From positions 1 through 64,000 of the forward strand of contig NZ_FODS01000009.1 in NCBI RefSeq assembly GCF_900110425.1: a DNA stretch of 64,000 nt, written 5' to 3'. Under the pieces are notes generated by a model, which worked only from the letters and a program-made list of their open reading frames with translations, was not told the DNA's origin and ran no database searches. Each line of letters starts with the position of its first letter. Within the stretch, counting starts at the first letter, position 1. Positions 8,834 to 18,241 of this stretch are shown here, in pieces. Position numbers and translations under genes: made by a program. The stretch is from Salinihabitans flavidus (GTDB taxonomy: Bacteria > Pseudomonadota > Alphaproteobacteria > Rhodobacterales > Rhodobacteraceae).

Positions 8834-9742
8834 ATGGTGGTGGACTACGCAGCTCTCCGGACCGTCGCCGCGGTCGTCAGGACCGGCAGCTTCGAACGCG
8901 CCGCCGCCTCTCTCAACGTAACCCCGTCGGCTGTCTCGCAGCGCATCAAGCATCTCGAGGAACGCCTCGGCGCAGTGCTCATCGAACGCGGCACGCCATG
9001 CACCGCCACGGACAAAGGCCTTGCGCTCTGCCGGCACATGGACCGCGTGGGGATGCTCGAGAAGGAGCTCATGGAACAGCTGCCCGAGCTCTCCGGGTCT
9101 GAAGGTGCCGGGCAGCGGGTGACCCTCAACGTGGCCACGAACGCCGACAGCCTCGGGACCTGGTTTCTCGAGGCCATCGCCTCCTTCACCAAGGCCACTG
9201 ACTATCTCGTCAATGTCGCCATCGACGACGAGGACCATACGGCCGACTGGCTCCGCCGCGGCCGAGTGCTTGCTGCCGTCACCTCGCTGGAACGCGCCGT
9301 CCAGGGATGCCGTGTCACGCCACTCGGCTCGCTCCGCTACCAAGCGACAGCGAGCCCGGACTTCGTTGCCCGTTACTTCCCCGACGGAGTCACGGAGGAG
9401 GCGTTTCAGCGCGCGCCCGCTCTCACCTTCAACCAGAAGGACCGACTCCAGGACGTCTGGGCGCGCGAGGTTTTCGGGCACGACATGTCATTCCCCACTC
9501 ATTGGCTCCCATCGACACGGAGCTTCCTCGAAGGCAGCGTCGCCGGTATGGGGTGGGCCCTCAATCCGGTCCAGCTCGCGAGGCACCATCTCGAACGCGG
9601 AGATCTCGTCGAGCTTGTCCCCGGAAAGGTGTTGGAGCGGCACCTCTTCTGGCAGATCAACCGGCTGGCCGCCGACCAGCTTCACGAACTGTCCCGGTCC
9701 ATTCTTTCAGTAGCGCGGCGCGAGCTCAGCTCGCAAGCATGA
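8834..9742 (+). CDS. argP: LysR-family regulator, ArgP/IciA type
   Basis: A 302-residue LysR regulator. The N-terminal winged helix reads SFERAAASLNVTPSAVSQRIKHLEERLG and the effector-binding domain starts near residue 95. The sequence following the helix (LGAVLIERGTPCTATDKG) and the length match ArgP, the lysine/arginine-responsive activator of the exporter argO. Its divergent position next to the argO-type gene at 8128-8739 strongly suggests it controls that operon. Confidence 0.9.
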   Translation: MVVDYAALRTVAAVVRTGSFERAAASLNVTPSAVSQRIKHLEERLGAVLIERGTPCTATDKGLALCRHMDRVGMLEKELMEQLPELSGSEGAGQRVTLNVATNADSLGTWFLEAIASFTKATDYLVNVAIDDEDHTADWLRRGRVLAAVTSLERAVQGCRVTPLGSLRYQATASPDFVARYFPDGVTEEAFQRAPALTFNQKDRLQDVWAREVFGHDMSFPTHWLPSTRSFLEGSVAGMGWALNPVQLARHHLERGDLVELVPGKVLERHLFWQINRLAADQLHELSRSILSVARRELSSQA

Positions 9743-10135
9743 CGCTCGTTGGAAACGGCAGCCTTTATCCGAACAGCCGTCATCCGACCAGTGAAAATGC
9801 TGCGCGACGCGCGAACATCCGGTTCGGTGAACCGCAAGGAGGCGCGGACTGCTACCACGAAGGTCCGAACTGGGCCGACCACGTCATGCGAGGCAAGGGG
9901 AGCGCTAGGCGCGGCGTGCCGCGCCGCCGCAGGTCGGCTTGGAGCCATTTCTGCCTTCGCTGGTTCACTCAGATGCTTCAGGCGCAGCCGACAGGTCACA
10001 GGCCTTCCGGTGTCGATTGGTCTCTTCGCCACAGGTTTTGCTGCAGATGCGGGGCTAATATCTCGCGACGCAAACCGTGATTTGCCGCGCCCTGTCAGCA
10101 TGGCCTATCCTCGCCGCAACGGAAAGGAGTAGCCC
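9743..10135. other. Gene-free stretch between argP and the DUF6152 gene
   Basis: About 390 bp in which I see no supported gene; several short overlapping frames on both strands look like chance. A GC-rich hairpin lies at 9908-9925 (GGCGCGGC-GT-GCCGCGCC) and could end argP transcription, although no T-run follows. A purine-rich ribosome site GGAAAGGAG stands at the right end for the next gene. Confidence 0.5.
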
Positions 10136-10501
10136 ATGCTGACACGGCGCACACTAACCTTCGCGATCCTCGTCGGGGGATTTGCCACTCCCGTGCTGGC
10201 TCATCATGGCTGGCGCTGGACCAGCGGCGACAACATCCGTCTTACCGGCATTATCCAATCGGCCAGGCTCGGCAATCCGCACGGCGTGTTGCAGGTCGAT
10301 GCCGACGGCGAGGTCTGGCAGGTCGAGGTCGGCCAGCCATGGCGCAATGAACGCGCCGGCCTGACAGATGACGATTTCGCCGAGGGCCGGGAAATCGTCA
10401 TCGAAGGCGAACCCTCGACGGATGTGGAAGAGCGGCTGCTCAAGGCCGAGCGCATCTGGTTCGATGACAATTTACACGACCTCTATCCCGGCCGCAGCTA
10501 G
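10136..10501 (+). CDS. DUF6152-type periplasmic protein
   Basis: A 121-residue secreted protein with a clear signal peptide (MLTRRTLTFAILVGGFATPVLA) followed at once by HHGWRW. The mature part resembles DUF6152 proteins: a small OB-like beta-rich domain in which LTGIIQSARLGNPHGVLQV and a late W-F-D-D occur. The His-His-Gly start could bind metal, but no function is established. It precedes a small membrane protein by a few bases, a pairing suggestive of one transcript. Confidence 0.8.
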   Translation: MLTRRTLTFAILVGGFATPVLAHHGWRWTSGDNIRLTGIIQSARLGNPHGVLQVDADGEVWQVEVGQPWRNERAGLTDDDFAEGREIVIEGEPSTDVEERLLKAERIWFDDNLHDLYPGRS

Positions 10502-10504
10502 CGC

Positions 10505-10963
10505 GTGGACCCGCTGATCGAGACGCTTGCTGCCAGCGATCCGGCGCAGATGATGCGGAACGGCCGCTGGATCTATGCCGCCGTCAGCGGCGGGCATGTC
10601 CTGGGAATCGCGCTGCTGATCGGCGCGATAGCCAGCCTTGATCTGCGGCTGATCGGGCTGTGGCCAACCGTCCCCGTGCCTGATCTGGCGCGGGTGCTGG
10701 TGCCGGTTGCCATGACCGGATTGACACTTGCCATGATGACTGGGCTGCTGCTGTTTCTGGCCGGACCGGCCGATTACCTGCAGATGCGGCTGTTCTTGCT
10801 GAAACTGACGCTGATCGCCTGCGGCGTCGGCCACGCAGTGTGGTTTCATTCCACTAATAGCTTCGCGCGCCCGGGCGTCGCGCTGTGGCGCGTCGGGCTG
10901 CCCTCGCTCCTGATCTGGCTTGCCGTGTTGATCTGTGGGCGAATGCTGGCCTTCGTGGACTAG
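10505..10963 (+). CDS. Four-helix integral membrane protein
   Basis: A 152-residue protein beginning at GTG, 3 bp after the DUF6152 stop. It carries four hydrophobic segments and a histidine in the first (AVSGGHVLGIALLIGAIAS), with another in GVGHAVWFH, giving a pattern like small heme- or quinone-site membrane proteins. I do not recognise a named family with certainty. The tight linkage suggests it works with the periplasmic DUF6152 protein, perhaps in copper or redox handling, but this is speculation. Confidence 0.75.
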   Translation: MDPLIETLAASDPAQMMRNGRWIYAAVSGGHVLGIALLIGAIASLDLRLIGLWPTVPVPDLARVLVPVAMTGLTLAMMTGLLLFLAGPADYLQMRLFLLKLTLIACGVGHAVWFHSTNSFARPGVALWRVGLPSLLIWLAVLICGRMLAFVD

Positions 10964-11139
10964 GCCGCCCCCACCAGCCGAAGGGCAGTGGTATGAGATC
11001 TTGCCGAACGGATCAGTTCTTATCTCGCTGTCTGCGTTTTCATGACTGTGAATGCTACGCAATGCATGAACGGCAGGAATGCGAAAGCTGCGCTGCGGCC
11101 TGCAATGGCCCCATGGATGTCTCCCGTGGGCTGGGGGCA

Positions 11140-11274
11140 CCGTTAAGCCTTTTGCATATCCCACTTTCTGCGCCTCACGGATGCTCACGCGTGGTGCGCC
11201 AAACTTCAGCAACCAACCCGAAGCTGACGGTCATGCTCGGTGCGGCATCAAGTTGTCCGGTTCTAGGTTAGGGC
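11140..11274. repeat. Long intergenic repeat R2, copy a
   Basis: About 118 bp (11157-11274) are almost identical, in the same orientation, to 21052-21171, and a shorter block CCGTTAAGCCT precedes both, separated in copy b by an extra 16 bp or so. Shared text includes CTTTCTGCGCCTCACGGATG and CCGAAGCTGACGGTCATGCT. It lies in the gene-free stretch 10964-11409 in which I see no other feature. The two copies bracket the 10-kb segment with the sensor kinase, BLUF and decarboxylase genes. Probably an IS relic or recombination scar; family unknown. Confidence 0.8.
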
Positions 11275-11409
11275 GGTGAGAGTCCGAAAGCAGCCGACAT
11301 GGCACTTCTACAGGGAGGGCGGAGAGCGGAATGATGCAGGTGTAGCGCTTCTCTCAAGACGTTCAGCCGTAGCCGGCATTCCATAGAAGCTACCGAAGGT
11401 GTTCCACGC

Positions 11410-14400
11410 TCACTCCCGATCCAACACCTTGCGCAGCTTCAGGGCAAGCTGCTCACGCCGGTATGGCTTGCTCAGGAGTTCGACGCCCGGATCAAGCTTG
11501 CCATTGTGAACAATAGAGTTTTCCGTGTAACCCGACGTGTAGAGGACCTTAATATCGGGGCGCAGCTGGCGCGCGGCATCGGCCACAGCGCGCCCGCCCA
11601 TCCCGCCGCGAATGACAACGTCTGTAAAGAGAAGGTCTATCTCGGAAACCTGTTGCAGAATTTCGAGTGCTTCGGCCCCCGCTGACGCCTGGAATATCCG
11701 ATATCCAAGTCCCCTGAGCTGCGCGACGACATGTTCGCGCACGAGCCCGTCATCTTCCACGACCAGGATCGTCTCCTCTCCTCCGGCGAACTTTCGGTCT
11801 GCACTGTTGAACTGAATCCCGTCTTCCTTGGCCCACGAACGTGGAAAGTAGAGCTTGAAGGAGGTGCCTTCGCCAATTTCAGAATAGACCCGGATATGGC
11901 CACCTGACTGCTTCACGAAACCGTAGACCATGCTGAGCCCGAGCCCCGTGCCCTGGCCGAGCTCCTTGGTGGTGAAGAAAGGTTCGAAAACTCGGCCGAC
12001 GAACTCAGGTGGAATACCAGGGCCGGTATCGGTGACCACGATCAGCACATATTGCCCAGCCTCGACGTCCAGTTCGCTAGTCACATACTCGTCATCCAGC
12101 GTGGCATTGGCCATCTCGATGGTCAGTGCACCACCTTCTGGCATCGCATCGCGGGCATTCAGGGCCAGGTTCAGAAGCGCGGATTCAAGCTGGCCGGGAT
12201 CAATTTGGGTTTTCCACAAGCCGCCGGAGCGCACGATCTCGATTTCGATATTCTCGGGCAATGTGCGCCGCAACAGGCTGTCCATTCTCTGGATCAACTG
12301 GCTGACATCCAGCACCCGCGGCTCCAATGTCTGCTTGCGAGAGAAAGCAAGAAGGCGGCTGGTCAGCTCGCCCCCCCTTAGAGCGGCATTTGCGGTCATC
12401 TCTGCCATGGCGTAAAGGCGCGGCTGTCTTTCCAGATTTTCAGACAAGGCTTCGGCATTGCCCAGGACAATAGTCAGCAGGTTGTTGAAGTCATGCGCGA
12501 CACCGCCGGTCAGCTGGCCCACAGCCTCCATCTTTTGGGCCTGACGCAGCCGGTCCTCCAACTGCAGGCGCTCGGAGATATCGGTCATGCTGCCAAGCAC
12601 ATGGGTCACGCGACCGTTTTCATCGCGAACAACGAAGCCGCGGTCCTCGACCGTCGCCCAACTGGCATCGGCGCGCTGAAACCTGAATATCTCTTGCAAG
12701 ACATCTTTCTGTTCGGTTCGCAGGGCCTCGAAGGCTTCCGTGGCGCGCGCCCGATCATCGGGGTGAATCAGCTCACGCCACGCGGTCGGCGTGCCGTCGT
12801 CCCGGTATGGCGCATGCCCGTAGATCTCCTGCATGCTTTCGCTCCACCAGAGGCTGTCGCGGTCGATGTCCCATTCCCAAACAGCACTGCCTGTGGCCTT
12901 GGCGACGAGGCGAAAGCGCGCTTCATTGGTGCGCAACGCCTGTTCGGCATACTTGCGTTCGGTAATGTCGCGCTCGATAGCGACCCAATGCGTGAACCAT
13001 CCTGTTTCATTGGCCACTGGCACGATCTCCAGCTCCAGCCAGAATTCCTCGCCCGCCTTGGTGTAGTTGATCAGTTCAGAGCGCACGGGCTCCCATTTCT
13101 CCATGGCGCGGCGGATACGGTCGAGCTCATCACGCTGCGTCTTTGGGCCCTGCAAGATACGAGGCGTCTTGCCTATCACTTCCTCGCGGGAGTAACCCAT
13201 GCGTCGTTCGAAAGCATCGTTCACATACACGATCTTCGGCCCATCAGGGGCGTCAAAAGGTTCTGCCTCGGTGATGAGCAAGATGTCGTTCAGGTGTGAC
13301 GTGGCAACATCCAGCAGGCGCAATTGTTCGTCGCGGGCGCGCTGTTCGGTGACATCCCGGAAGTAGACCGCCAGCCCTCGGGGCGTTGGATCCGCGTCGA
13401 TCTCGAACCATGTCCGAAGCGCCGGATAGTATTCCAGAAACCGAATTCTCCGTCCGCCTGCGATCGCGAGCTCGTAATGCTGTTTAATGTTTCCGACAGC
13501 GTCAGGAAACTCTTCCCACACAAGCTTGCCAAGAATCTCCTCCCGTTTGCGTTGAATAAGACGCTCGGCCTGACCGTTCACGAAAACGAAGCGCCAATCG
13601 CTATCGAGCAGATAGAACGCATCGCTGATGCCTTCGAGCGTTTCTACGAGACTGTCGCTCAGTTCGTTGGCCTTTTGCTGCGCGGCAACATGTTCGGAGA
13701 TGTCCTGAAAAGACCCTTGAATGGCCACGATATGGTCGGCTTCATCGCGTTCCGGCTCGCCGGTCGCACGAACCCAGAGCCTGCGCCCTTTTGCACTTAT
13801 TATTTCAAGCACCTCGGAGTAAGGTTTGCCCTCGTTGAGACAGGCTTGGAACAAGGTCGTAATTCGGTCCCTGTGTTCCGGGGCATAGTATCCGATGCCT
13901 TGTTCTGCGGTTGGTGAAAACCCTTCCGGTTCATCGTGGATTCGGGCGGTCTGGCGTGACCATTCCAGCCGATCGGAAGCTATGTCGTATCGCCACGCGC
14001 CAAACTTCGCCGATGTTCCCGCGATCTCGAGCAATCGTTTTGTCCGCTCCAGGTCACGGGAAGTTGCTTCCTCGCGCACGAGCGCGGCCTGCGCGGCCCC
14101 TTCGGCGACGACGAGGCGCGAGACGTCTCGTGCTGCAATGAGTTCAGCACGACGACCATCATGGGTGATTGTGTGCCCGGTGATGTCCACGTGGATTACC
14201 TGGCCGGACTTCAGGCAATGTCGCCACACCCCTGACTCACCGCGACCTTCGTTTACCGCGGCAACGTCCTTTTCCAACGCGGCACGATCCTCCGCAGGGC
14301 GGATATCTGCGATCGTCATCGCCAGAAATTCCTCGCGGCTGTATCCGTATTTCAAGATTGCTGAATTGTTGACCGCAAGGAAGCGCAATGTCTGCAGATC

Positions 14401-14457
14401 ATATACCCACATTGGGTCTGGGTTGGACATGAAGAGGCTATCGGCGGCTAAGTTCAA
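11410..14457 (-). CDS. Hybrid sensor histidine kinase with five PAS domains, one LOV-like without cysteine
   Basis: A 1015-residue cytoplasmic kinase without membrane segments. PAS domains lie near residues 5-113, 140-258, 268-372, 378-502 and 512-632. HisKA follows with phospho-acceptor His655 ([11 protein letters not shown]), then the ATPase domain (N-box [16 protein letters not shown]-boxes DTGPGIPPE and [11 protein letters not shown]) and a C-terminal receiver with Asp946 (LLFTDVV). The fourth PAS resembles LOV ([17 protein letters not shown]), but the motif normally GxNCRFLQ reads GKTPRILQ at 429-436, so the adduct-forming Cys is Pro432. It could still bind flavin or act by redox. No separate response regulator is adjacent; a BLUF gene lies 630 bp upstream. 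Confidence 0.92.
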   Translation of the reverse strand: MNLAADSLFMSNPDPMWVYDLQTLRFLAVNNSAILKYGYSREEFLAMTIADIRPAEDRAALEKDVAAVNEGRGESGVWRHCLKSGQVIHVDITGHTITHDGRRAELIAARDVSRLVVAEGAAQAALVREEATSRDLERTKRLLEIAGTSAKFGAWRYDIASDRLEWSRQTARIHDEPEGFSPTAEQGIGYYAPEHRDRITTLFQACLNEGKPYSEVLEIISAKGRRLWVRATGEPERDEADHIVAIQGSFQDISEHVAAQQKANELSDSLVETLEGISDAFYLLDSDWRFVFVNGQAERLIQRKREEILGKLVWEEFPDAVGNIKQHYELAIAGGRRIRFLEYYPALRTWFEIDADPTPRGLAVYFRDVTEQRARDEQLRLLDVATSHLNDILLITEAEPFDAPDGPKIVYVNDAFERRMGYSREEVIGKTPRILQGPKTQRDELDRIRRAMEKWEPVRSELINYTKAGEEFWLELEIVPVANETGWFTHWVAIERDITERKYAEQALRTNEARFRLVAKATGSAVWEWDIDRDSLWWSESMQEIYGHAPYRDDGTPTAWRELIHPDDRARATEAFEALRTEQKDVLQEIFRFQRADASWATVEDRGFVVRDENGRVTHVLGSMTDISERLQLEDRLRQAQKMEAVGQLTGGVAHDFNNLLTIVLGNAEALSENLERQPRLYAMAEMTANAALRGGELTSRLLAFSRKQTLEPRVLDVSQLIQRMDSLLRRTLPENIEIEIVRSGGLWKTQIDPGQLESALLNLALNARDAMPEGGALTIEMANATLDDEYVTSELDVEAGQYVLIVVTDTGPGIPPEFVGRVFEPFFTTKELGQGTGLGLSMVYGFVKQSGGHIRVYSEIGEGTSFKLYFPRSWAKEDGIQFNSADRKFAGGEETILVVEDDGLVREHVVAQLRGLGYRIFQASAGAEALEILQQVSEIDLLFTDVVIRGGMGGRAVADAARQLRPDIKVLYTSGYTENSIVHNGKLDPGVELLSKPYRREQLALKLRKVLDRE

Positions 14458-14529
14458 TTTCCAGTTCCTCAGGTAGAGCTGAAGAGGTGCAAGGCGTATT
14501 CTAAGTGTATGTTCGCCTCGGTTATGCCG

Positions 14530-14790
14530 CCACCACGATGGACCTCGGCTGACTGGAAATAGACATGATCTTGGTTCTTTCCGTCAAGCGGCGAATGCGG
14601 GCAAGGTCTGCTGTAGAAGACGCGGTAGCGGCCGATCCCGGCACGGGCATTCGAGGCACTGGAGTAACCCCGCCGGTAGTCCACTTCGTATTGATGATCT
14701 GCCAGAGGCGCTTGACAAATGCGTTGTTGCGCCAAGCTCCTATCCACCAGGTGGTCGATGGCATTGCCATATGATGGCATCATCTTGATG
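14530..14790 (-). pseudogene. IS3-family transposase OrfB, C-terminal relic
   Basis: Two overlapping minus-strand frames together give the end of an IS3-type integrase: RNNAFVKRLWQIINTKW in one frame, then ARAGIGRYRVFYSRPCPHS and PLDGKNQDHVYF in another. These match the family's N-x-F-V-E-R-L-W-R and Y-N-x-x-R-P-H-S-S-L-D-x-x-T-P-x-x-x-Y blocks. At least one frameshift is needed to join them and the N-terminal two thirds, including the first DDE residues, are missing. No terminal repeats were found. It marks an old insertion next to the sensor kinase; the 14800-15088 stretch beyond it holds nothing I can support. Confidence 0.7.
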
Positions 14791-15088
14791 CCGAGCGACG
14801 GTTGAGGGCCCTTCAGAAACTTTGGCCTGCCAGAAGCGCTTCCGCAAGTATGGACTGCGGCTCTTGGGAAGCCGAACTGCAGCGACAGCGCGGGATTGAT
14901 CGGCAGCTAATGGGACGTGCCGGCTGCCCGCCGACCAGGTGTTCGCAACCTGACAAAAAATTCCCAACTATGCTTGCGCTGATCGTGGCCTGCACGGCGG
15001 CCGGTTCGCCCCGGCGGCTGCGGGGAGGATTTTATGGAGCCATTGTGCGAGATGGTTCACCCTCCTTGATCGACGGCCAAAGTCATAA

Positions 15089-15616
15089 TCAAAAAAGTCT
15101 ATGCAGACGCCGGTCAAGGCCGGCCAATGGGTTGCTTTCCACCATCCGCGGTGAAACGTGATCTTCATCAAGCGGTTTTGACTTCGGGACTGGCCGGTGG
15201 GTCAGGTAATCACTGAGCGCATCCATGAAGCAGGTTACATCTTCTTCGGACCAACCGAAGGGGTCGAACCGTGACAACGACAGGTGTGGGACCAATTTGA
15301 GACCACGCAATGTCTGATCCTGCGTGACCGCGGCGGTCATGGACCAGTCAGGGAACCAACGATCATCCAGTTCCTGCACTGTCAGAAGCTTGATCCTGCT
15401 ATGGCGCGGATCGTGGCAAATCCGTCCAAAAACATCCCGAATTTCGCTTGCACCGCCTTCAAGCCACTGAAGATACGTGCTGTTGTCGTAGACGAGGGCG
15501 CCAGTAAGAGCATCGCGTTCGTTGTTGTGGCGAGCGATCTGAAGAATTTCATCGGTCTGGTCGAACGAGAAATTCGCCGGCTTGGAACAATAGGCCAACC
15601 CCACAAATCTTGTCAT
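15089..15616 (-). CDS. BLUF-domain blue-light photoreceptor
   Basis: A 175-residue flavin-binding light sensor. The BLUF core covers residues 1-95: Tyr9 (GLAYCS), Asn31/Asn32 (ARHNNERDALTGAL), Gln50 (YLQWLEG), and Trp91/Met93 (PDWSM) stand at the spacing of AppA Tyr21, Asn45, Gln63, Trp104 and Met106, so photochemistry should be intact. A tail of about 80 residues follows, too short for an enzymatic output, so it probably signals by protein contact like other short BLUF proteins. I start at the ATG at 15616; the frame runs to 15655. The nearest partner candidates are the PAS kinase downstream and the winged-helix/TPR regulator upstream. Confidence 0.92.
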   Translation of the reverse strand: MTRFVGLAYCSKPANFSFDQTDEILQIARHNNERDALTGALVYDNSTYLQWLEGGASEIRDVFGRICHDPRHSRIKLLTVQELDDRWFPDWSMTAAVTQDQTLRGLKLVPHLSLSRFDPFGWSEEDVTCFMDALSDYLTHRPVPKSKPLDEDHVSPRMVESNPLAGLDRRLHRLF

Positions 15617-16137
15617 GCCAATCTGCCTTCCTGCCATTTTATCGCAAGGCGTCATGCGCCCCGCATTTTGGTTTTGGAGTGTGGGAAATAACTCTTTGAT
15701 CGAGACGGCGAAATGAGAACCACGCTTGAATTCAGACGATGTCCCACCCTCAACACGCTGTCAAACGAACACAATCAAGGGTAGTAGTTGGTCAAGTTGC
15801 GCACCTAAAGGTCGATTTGCTATCTGAGGATCGTGACTCCTGGGCGCCCTAAGCGCCTCTGACGACGACCCCGCTGTGCGGTCCGCACACCGGATCAACC
15901 CAGCAGATGATCCAGCACAATGCTTGGCCAATCAGGCTGGCTGAGGCGCTCGCTGAGCACCTAGCGCCTTGGAAAGCGCAAGACCGGAACGTGCGGCCGC
16001 GACCCTTTCAGCGGCCCTGTAGAAATTGACCTCGTCATCTCCGGCTATGGGAGCTACATGATCCCGGCGTCGTGTGGGGCGCGACCAATGTTGCCTGCTC
16101 AGGGCGCTGCCGAGCTTGAACCGACCGCTTTCATCCA
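15617..16137. other. Gene-free stretch between BLUF and the winged-helix/TPR regulator
   Basis: About 520 bp with only short frames that look like chance. I see no RNA gene or repeat shared with other gene-free regions. The BLUF promoter should lie in its left part. Confidence 0.4.
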
Positions 16138-17676
16138 TCAGAATCCTTGCCGGGCCAACTCGGCGGCGATGCGACTGCGGGACGCCGCGTGGCGAGTCGG
16201 GAAGGCGGTAAAGTAGTCTGCCGCAGTGGCATCGGGTTTACGCCTGCGAATGTCCTGCCGCAGCTGCCCGGCTCGCTCATGACGCCCCACCAACCCATTT
16301 GCTGCAAGCGCGATCATCCCGATCAGGTAATGTGCGCCGGGTTGGGCCACGGCGCGGTCGCCCCAGATTGCGGCGGCCTCGTAGTCTTCCTGCTGCATGA
16401 GCGATTGTGCTCGCACCCCGTGGACCCCGTAGAGAAGGGGGTCGAGCGGGCTGAGGTGCAGTGAGGTGTCCAGCGCCGTGATTGTCGTAGCGCGGTCGCC
16501 GAGCAGCATTGCGGTGAAGGCCGAGGCGTAGAACCCCTGTGCGTAGTTCGGATTCAGCGTCGTTGCGCGCGCAAGCCAATCCGCCGCGACCTCCGGCTGG
16601 TCGGTCAGCCAGAAAGAACGGCCCATCGTAAAATTCGCGAATGGGTCGAGCGCATCCAGTTCCAGCGCCCGCTCTGCGTGGTGCCGGGCGGAACGCGCCG
16701 CAGCCGCAATATCAGATTCGAGACGCAGGAATGCAGTAAGGAAGCTGGTGAAGGACAACCCCGCACGCGCACGTGCGAAGTCCGGTTCGGCAGCGATTGC
16801 ACGCTCGAAGCAGGCCCGCGCCTGTTCGGTATCAGATGCGGTGAAGCGATAGAGGTGCCGAAGGCCGACATGATAATTGGCCCAGGCATCGAGATCTTCG
16901 AGATTTCTCAACCGGGCGACGCGCGCCTCGTTGAGCGGAATATGCGTTTCGAAGGCGGCAATCAGATGAGCAACGATCCGCGACCTGAGTTCGTCTATCC
17001 CGTCGAGCGGCGATTCGAGACGGTCGGCCCAGAGCACTTGGCGGGTGCCGGTATCCTCTAATTCCAGGGTCACCGCAATTCCAGTGCCGCGACGCTCGAT
17101 GATCCCGGAGAGGACATAGCGCGCCGATAGGGCCGACGCGACCAAGTCGACGTCGGTCGTGTCCATCCCGAAGCGGAACGAGGAGCCGCGCGCGATCACC
17201 GCCAGCCAGCGCAGCCGCGATAGTGCCTCGATGATCTCGTGCGGGATCGCCTCGGCCAGCACGGCAAGTCCGGCTTCAGGCACCAGCAGCCTGAAGGGGA
17301 GGATCGCGATCGACGGCCTTCCCGACAGGTGCTCGGGAGGTGCGCCGGAGGTTACCTGCACCTGCGTCGTCGATGTGACCGCTGCGACAAAGCGAAAACC
17401 CCGGCCATGGACTGTCTGGATCACCTTCTGCCGGGTGCCGTCATCGTCCACCGCCTGGCGCGCCGATCGGACGCGACTGGAGATGCTGGCATCCGAGACG
17501 GCCTTTCCCGACCAAACCGTCTCAACGATCTCGTCCTTGGAGACCATGCGATTGTGGTTTCTGACGAGCTGGATCAAGAGGGCAAGCACCTGGGGCTCGA
17601 GCGACACGGCAACGCCACGACGAACAAGCTGGAAACGTTCCGGATCGAGATTAAACTCACCGAATGTCCAAGTCAT
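16138..17676 (-). CDS. CadC-like winged-helix regulator with TPR sensor domain
   Basis: A 512-residue soluble protein. Residues 1-100 form an OmpR/CadC-type winged helix (LEPQVLALLIQLVRNHNRMV, ISSRVRSARQAVDD, VIQTVHGRGFRFVA). Residues 125-245 match the domain between DNA-binding and TPR parts in this family (SIAILPFRLLVPEAG), and 270-500 hold TPR-like helical repeats (FERAIAAEPDFARARAGLSF, ATTLNPNYAQGFYASAFTAM). No membrane segment is present, unlike true CadC. It is divergent from the cupin/CysK-like/decarboxylase operon with 138 bp between, so it is the likely regulator of that operon. Confidence 0.87.
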   Translation of the reverse strand: MTWTFGEFNLDPERFQLVRRGVAVSLEPQVLALLIQLVRNHNRMVSKDEIVETVWSGKAVSDASISSRVRSARQAVDDDGTRQKVIQTVHGRGFRFVAAVTSTTQVQVTSGAPPEHLSGRPSIAILPFRLLVPEAGLAVLAEAIPHEIIEALSRLRWLAVIARGSSFRFGMDTTDVDLVASALSARYVLSGIIERRGTGIAVTLELEDTGTRQVLWADRLESPLDGIDELRSRIVAHLIAAFETHIPLNEARVARLRNLEDLDAWANYHVGLRHLYRFTASDTEQARACFERAIAAEPDFARARAGLSFTSFLTAFLRLESDIAAAARSARHHAERALELDALDPFANFTMGRSFWLTDQPEVAADWLARATTLNPNYAQGFYASAFTAMLLGDRATTITALDTSLHLSPLDPLLYGVHGVRAQSLMQQEDYEAAAIWGDRAVAQPGAHYLIGMIALAANGLVGRHERAGQLRQDIRRRKPDATAADYFTAFPTRHAASRSRIAAELARQGF

Positions 17677-17814
17677 ATAAGAGACTACCAGAAATCAGCG
17701 GATTCCTACAGGAAATCTTCAGGCTTCCATCAAGCGCGGGGAACAGCATCCAATAATCTGAACCCCGGCCGGCGGGTTTTCTCCGGTAGCAATGTGCAAG
17801 GGGAGAGGAAGGTC

Positions 17815-18183
17815 ATGCCGGAAGCAGAAATCGAGATACGTAGATTCGAGACGCCCGACCAACGGCTCGATATGAAGGAGCGAGGCGGCATCTCCATCCT
17901 CCAGATGGCGGATGGCAGCACCGGAATGCACGCCATCTTCGAACCGGGATGGACTTGGGAGAAAGACGAAAAACCTCTGCTCGGCTCGCCCGACGCCTGC
18001 CCGATGCGCCACACTGGCTACTGCATGTCGGGAAAGCTGGTTGTGCGGATGCTGGATGCCGGCCTGGAAACACAAATCGGAAAGGGCGACTTCTTCGAGA
18101 TTCCGCCCGGACACGATGCCTATGTGGACGGACAGGAACGAGTTGAACTGATCCTCTTCGCCCCACCCGAACACCAGCACTGA
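17815..18183 (+). CDS. Small cupin protein
   Basis: A 122-residue single-domain beta-barrel. Cupin motif 2 is clear (KGDFFEIPPGHDAYV), while motif 1 is reduced to RHTGYCMSGKLVVRM, so only His is left of the usual H-x-H...E metal set. It may bind metal weakly or act as a binding or regulatory partner. The ATG at 17815 has GGGAGAGGAAGG before it. It opens the operon with the CysK-like gene 58 bp later. It does not look like cysteine dioxygenase, which is longer and has different motifs. Confidence 0.8.
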   Translation: MPEAEIEIRRFETPDQRLDMKERGGISILQMADGSTGMHAIFEPGWTWEKDEKPLLGSPDACPMRHTGYCMSGKLVVRMLDAGLETQIGKGDFFEIPPGHDAYVDGQERVELILFAPPEHQH

Positions 18184-18241
18184 TCCTGCACGGCGGCGAG
18201 GACCAGCCGCCGACAACCCCGAGCAGAACCGGAGAAAAGCT

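Noticed and set aside
10472-11212. 246-codon minus-strand frame over the membrane protein and repeat R2a
   Set aside because: His/Gln-rich shadow reading; the plus-strand protein has clear membrane segments.
12493-13299. 268-codon frame antisense to the hybrid kinase
   Set aside because: Lies wholly inside the PAS region of the kinase and has no domain of its own.
17815-18183. Cupin as cysteine dioxygenase of a taurine route
   Set aside because: Too short and without the dioxygenase metal and Cys-Tyr motifs; a generic small cupin fits better.
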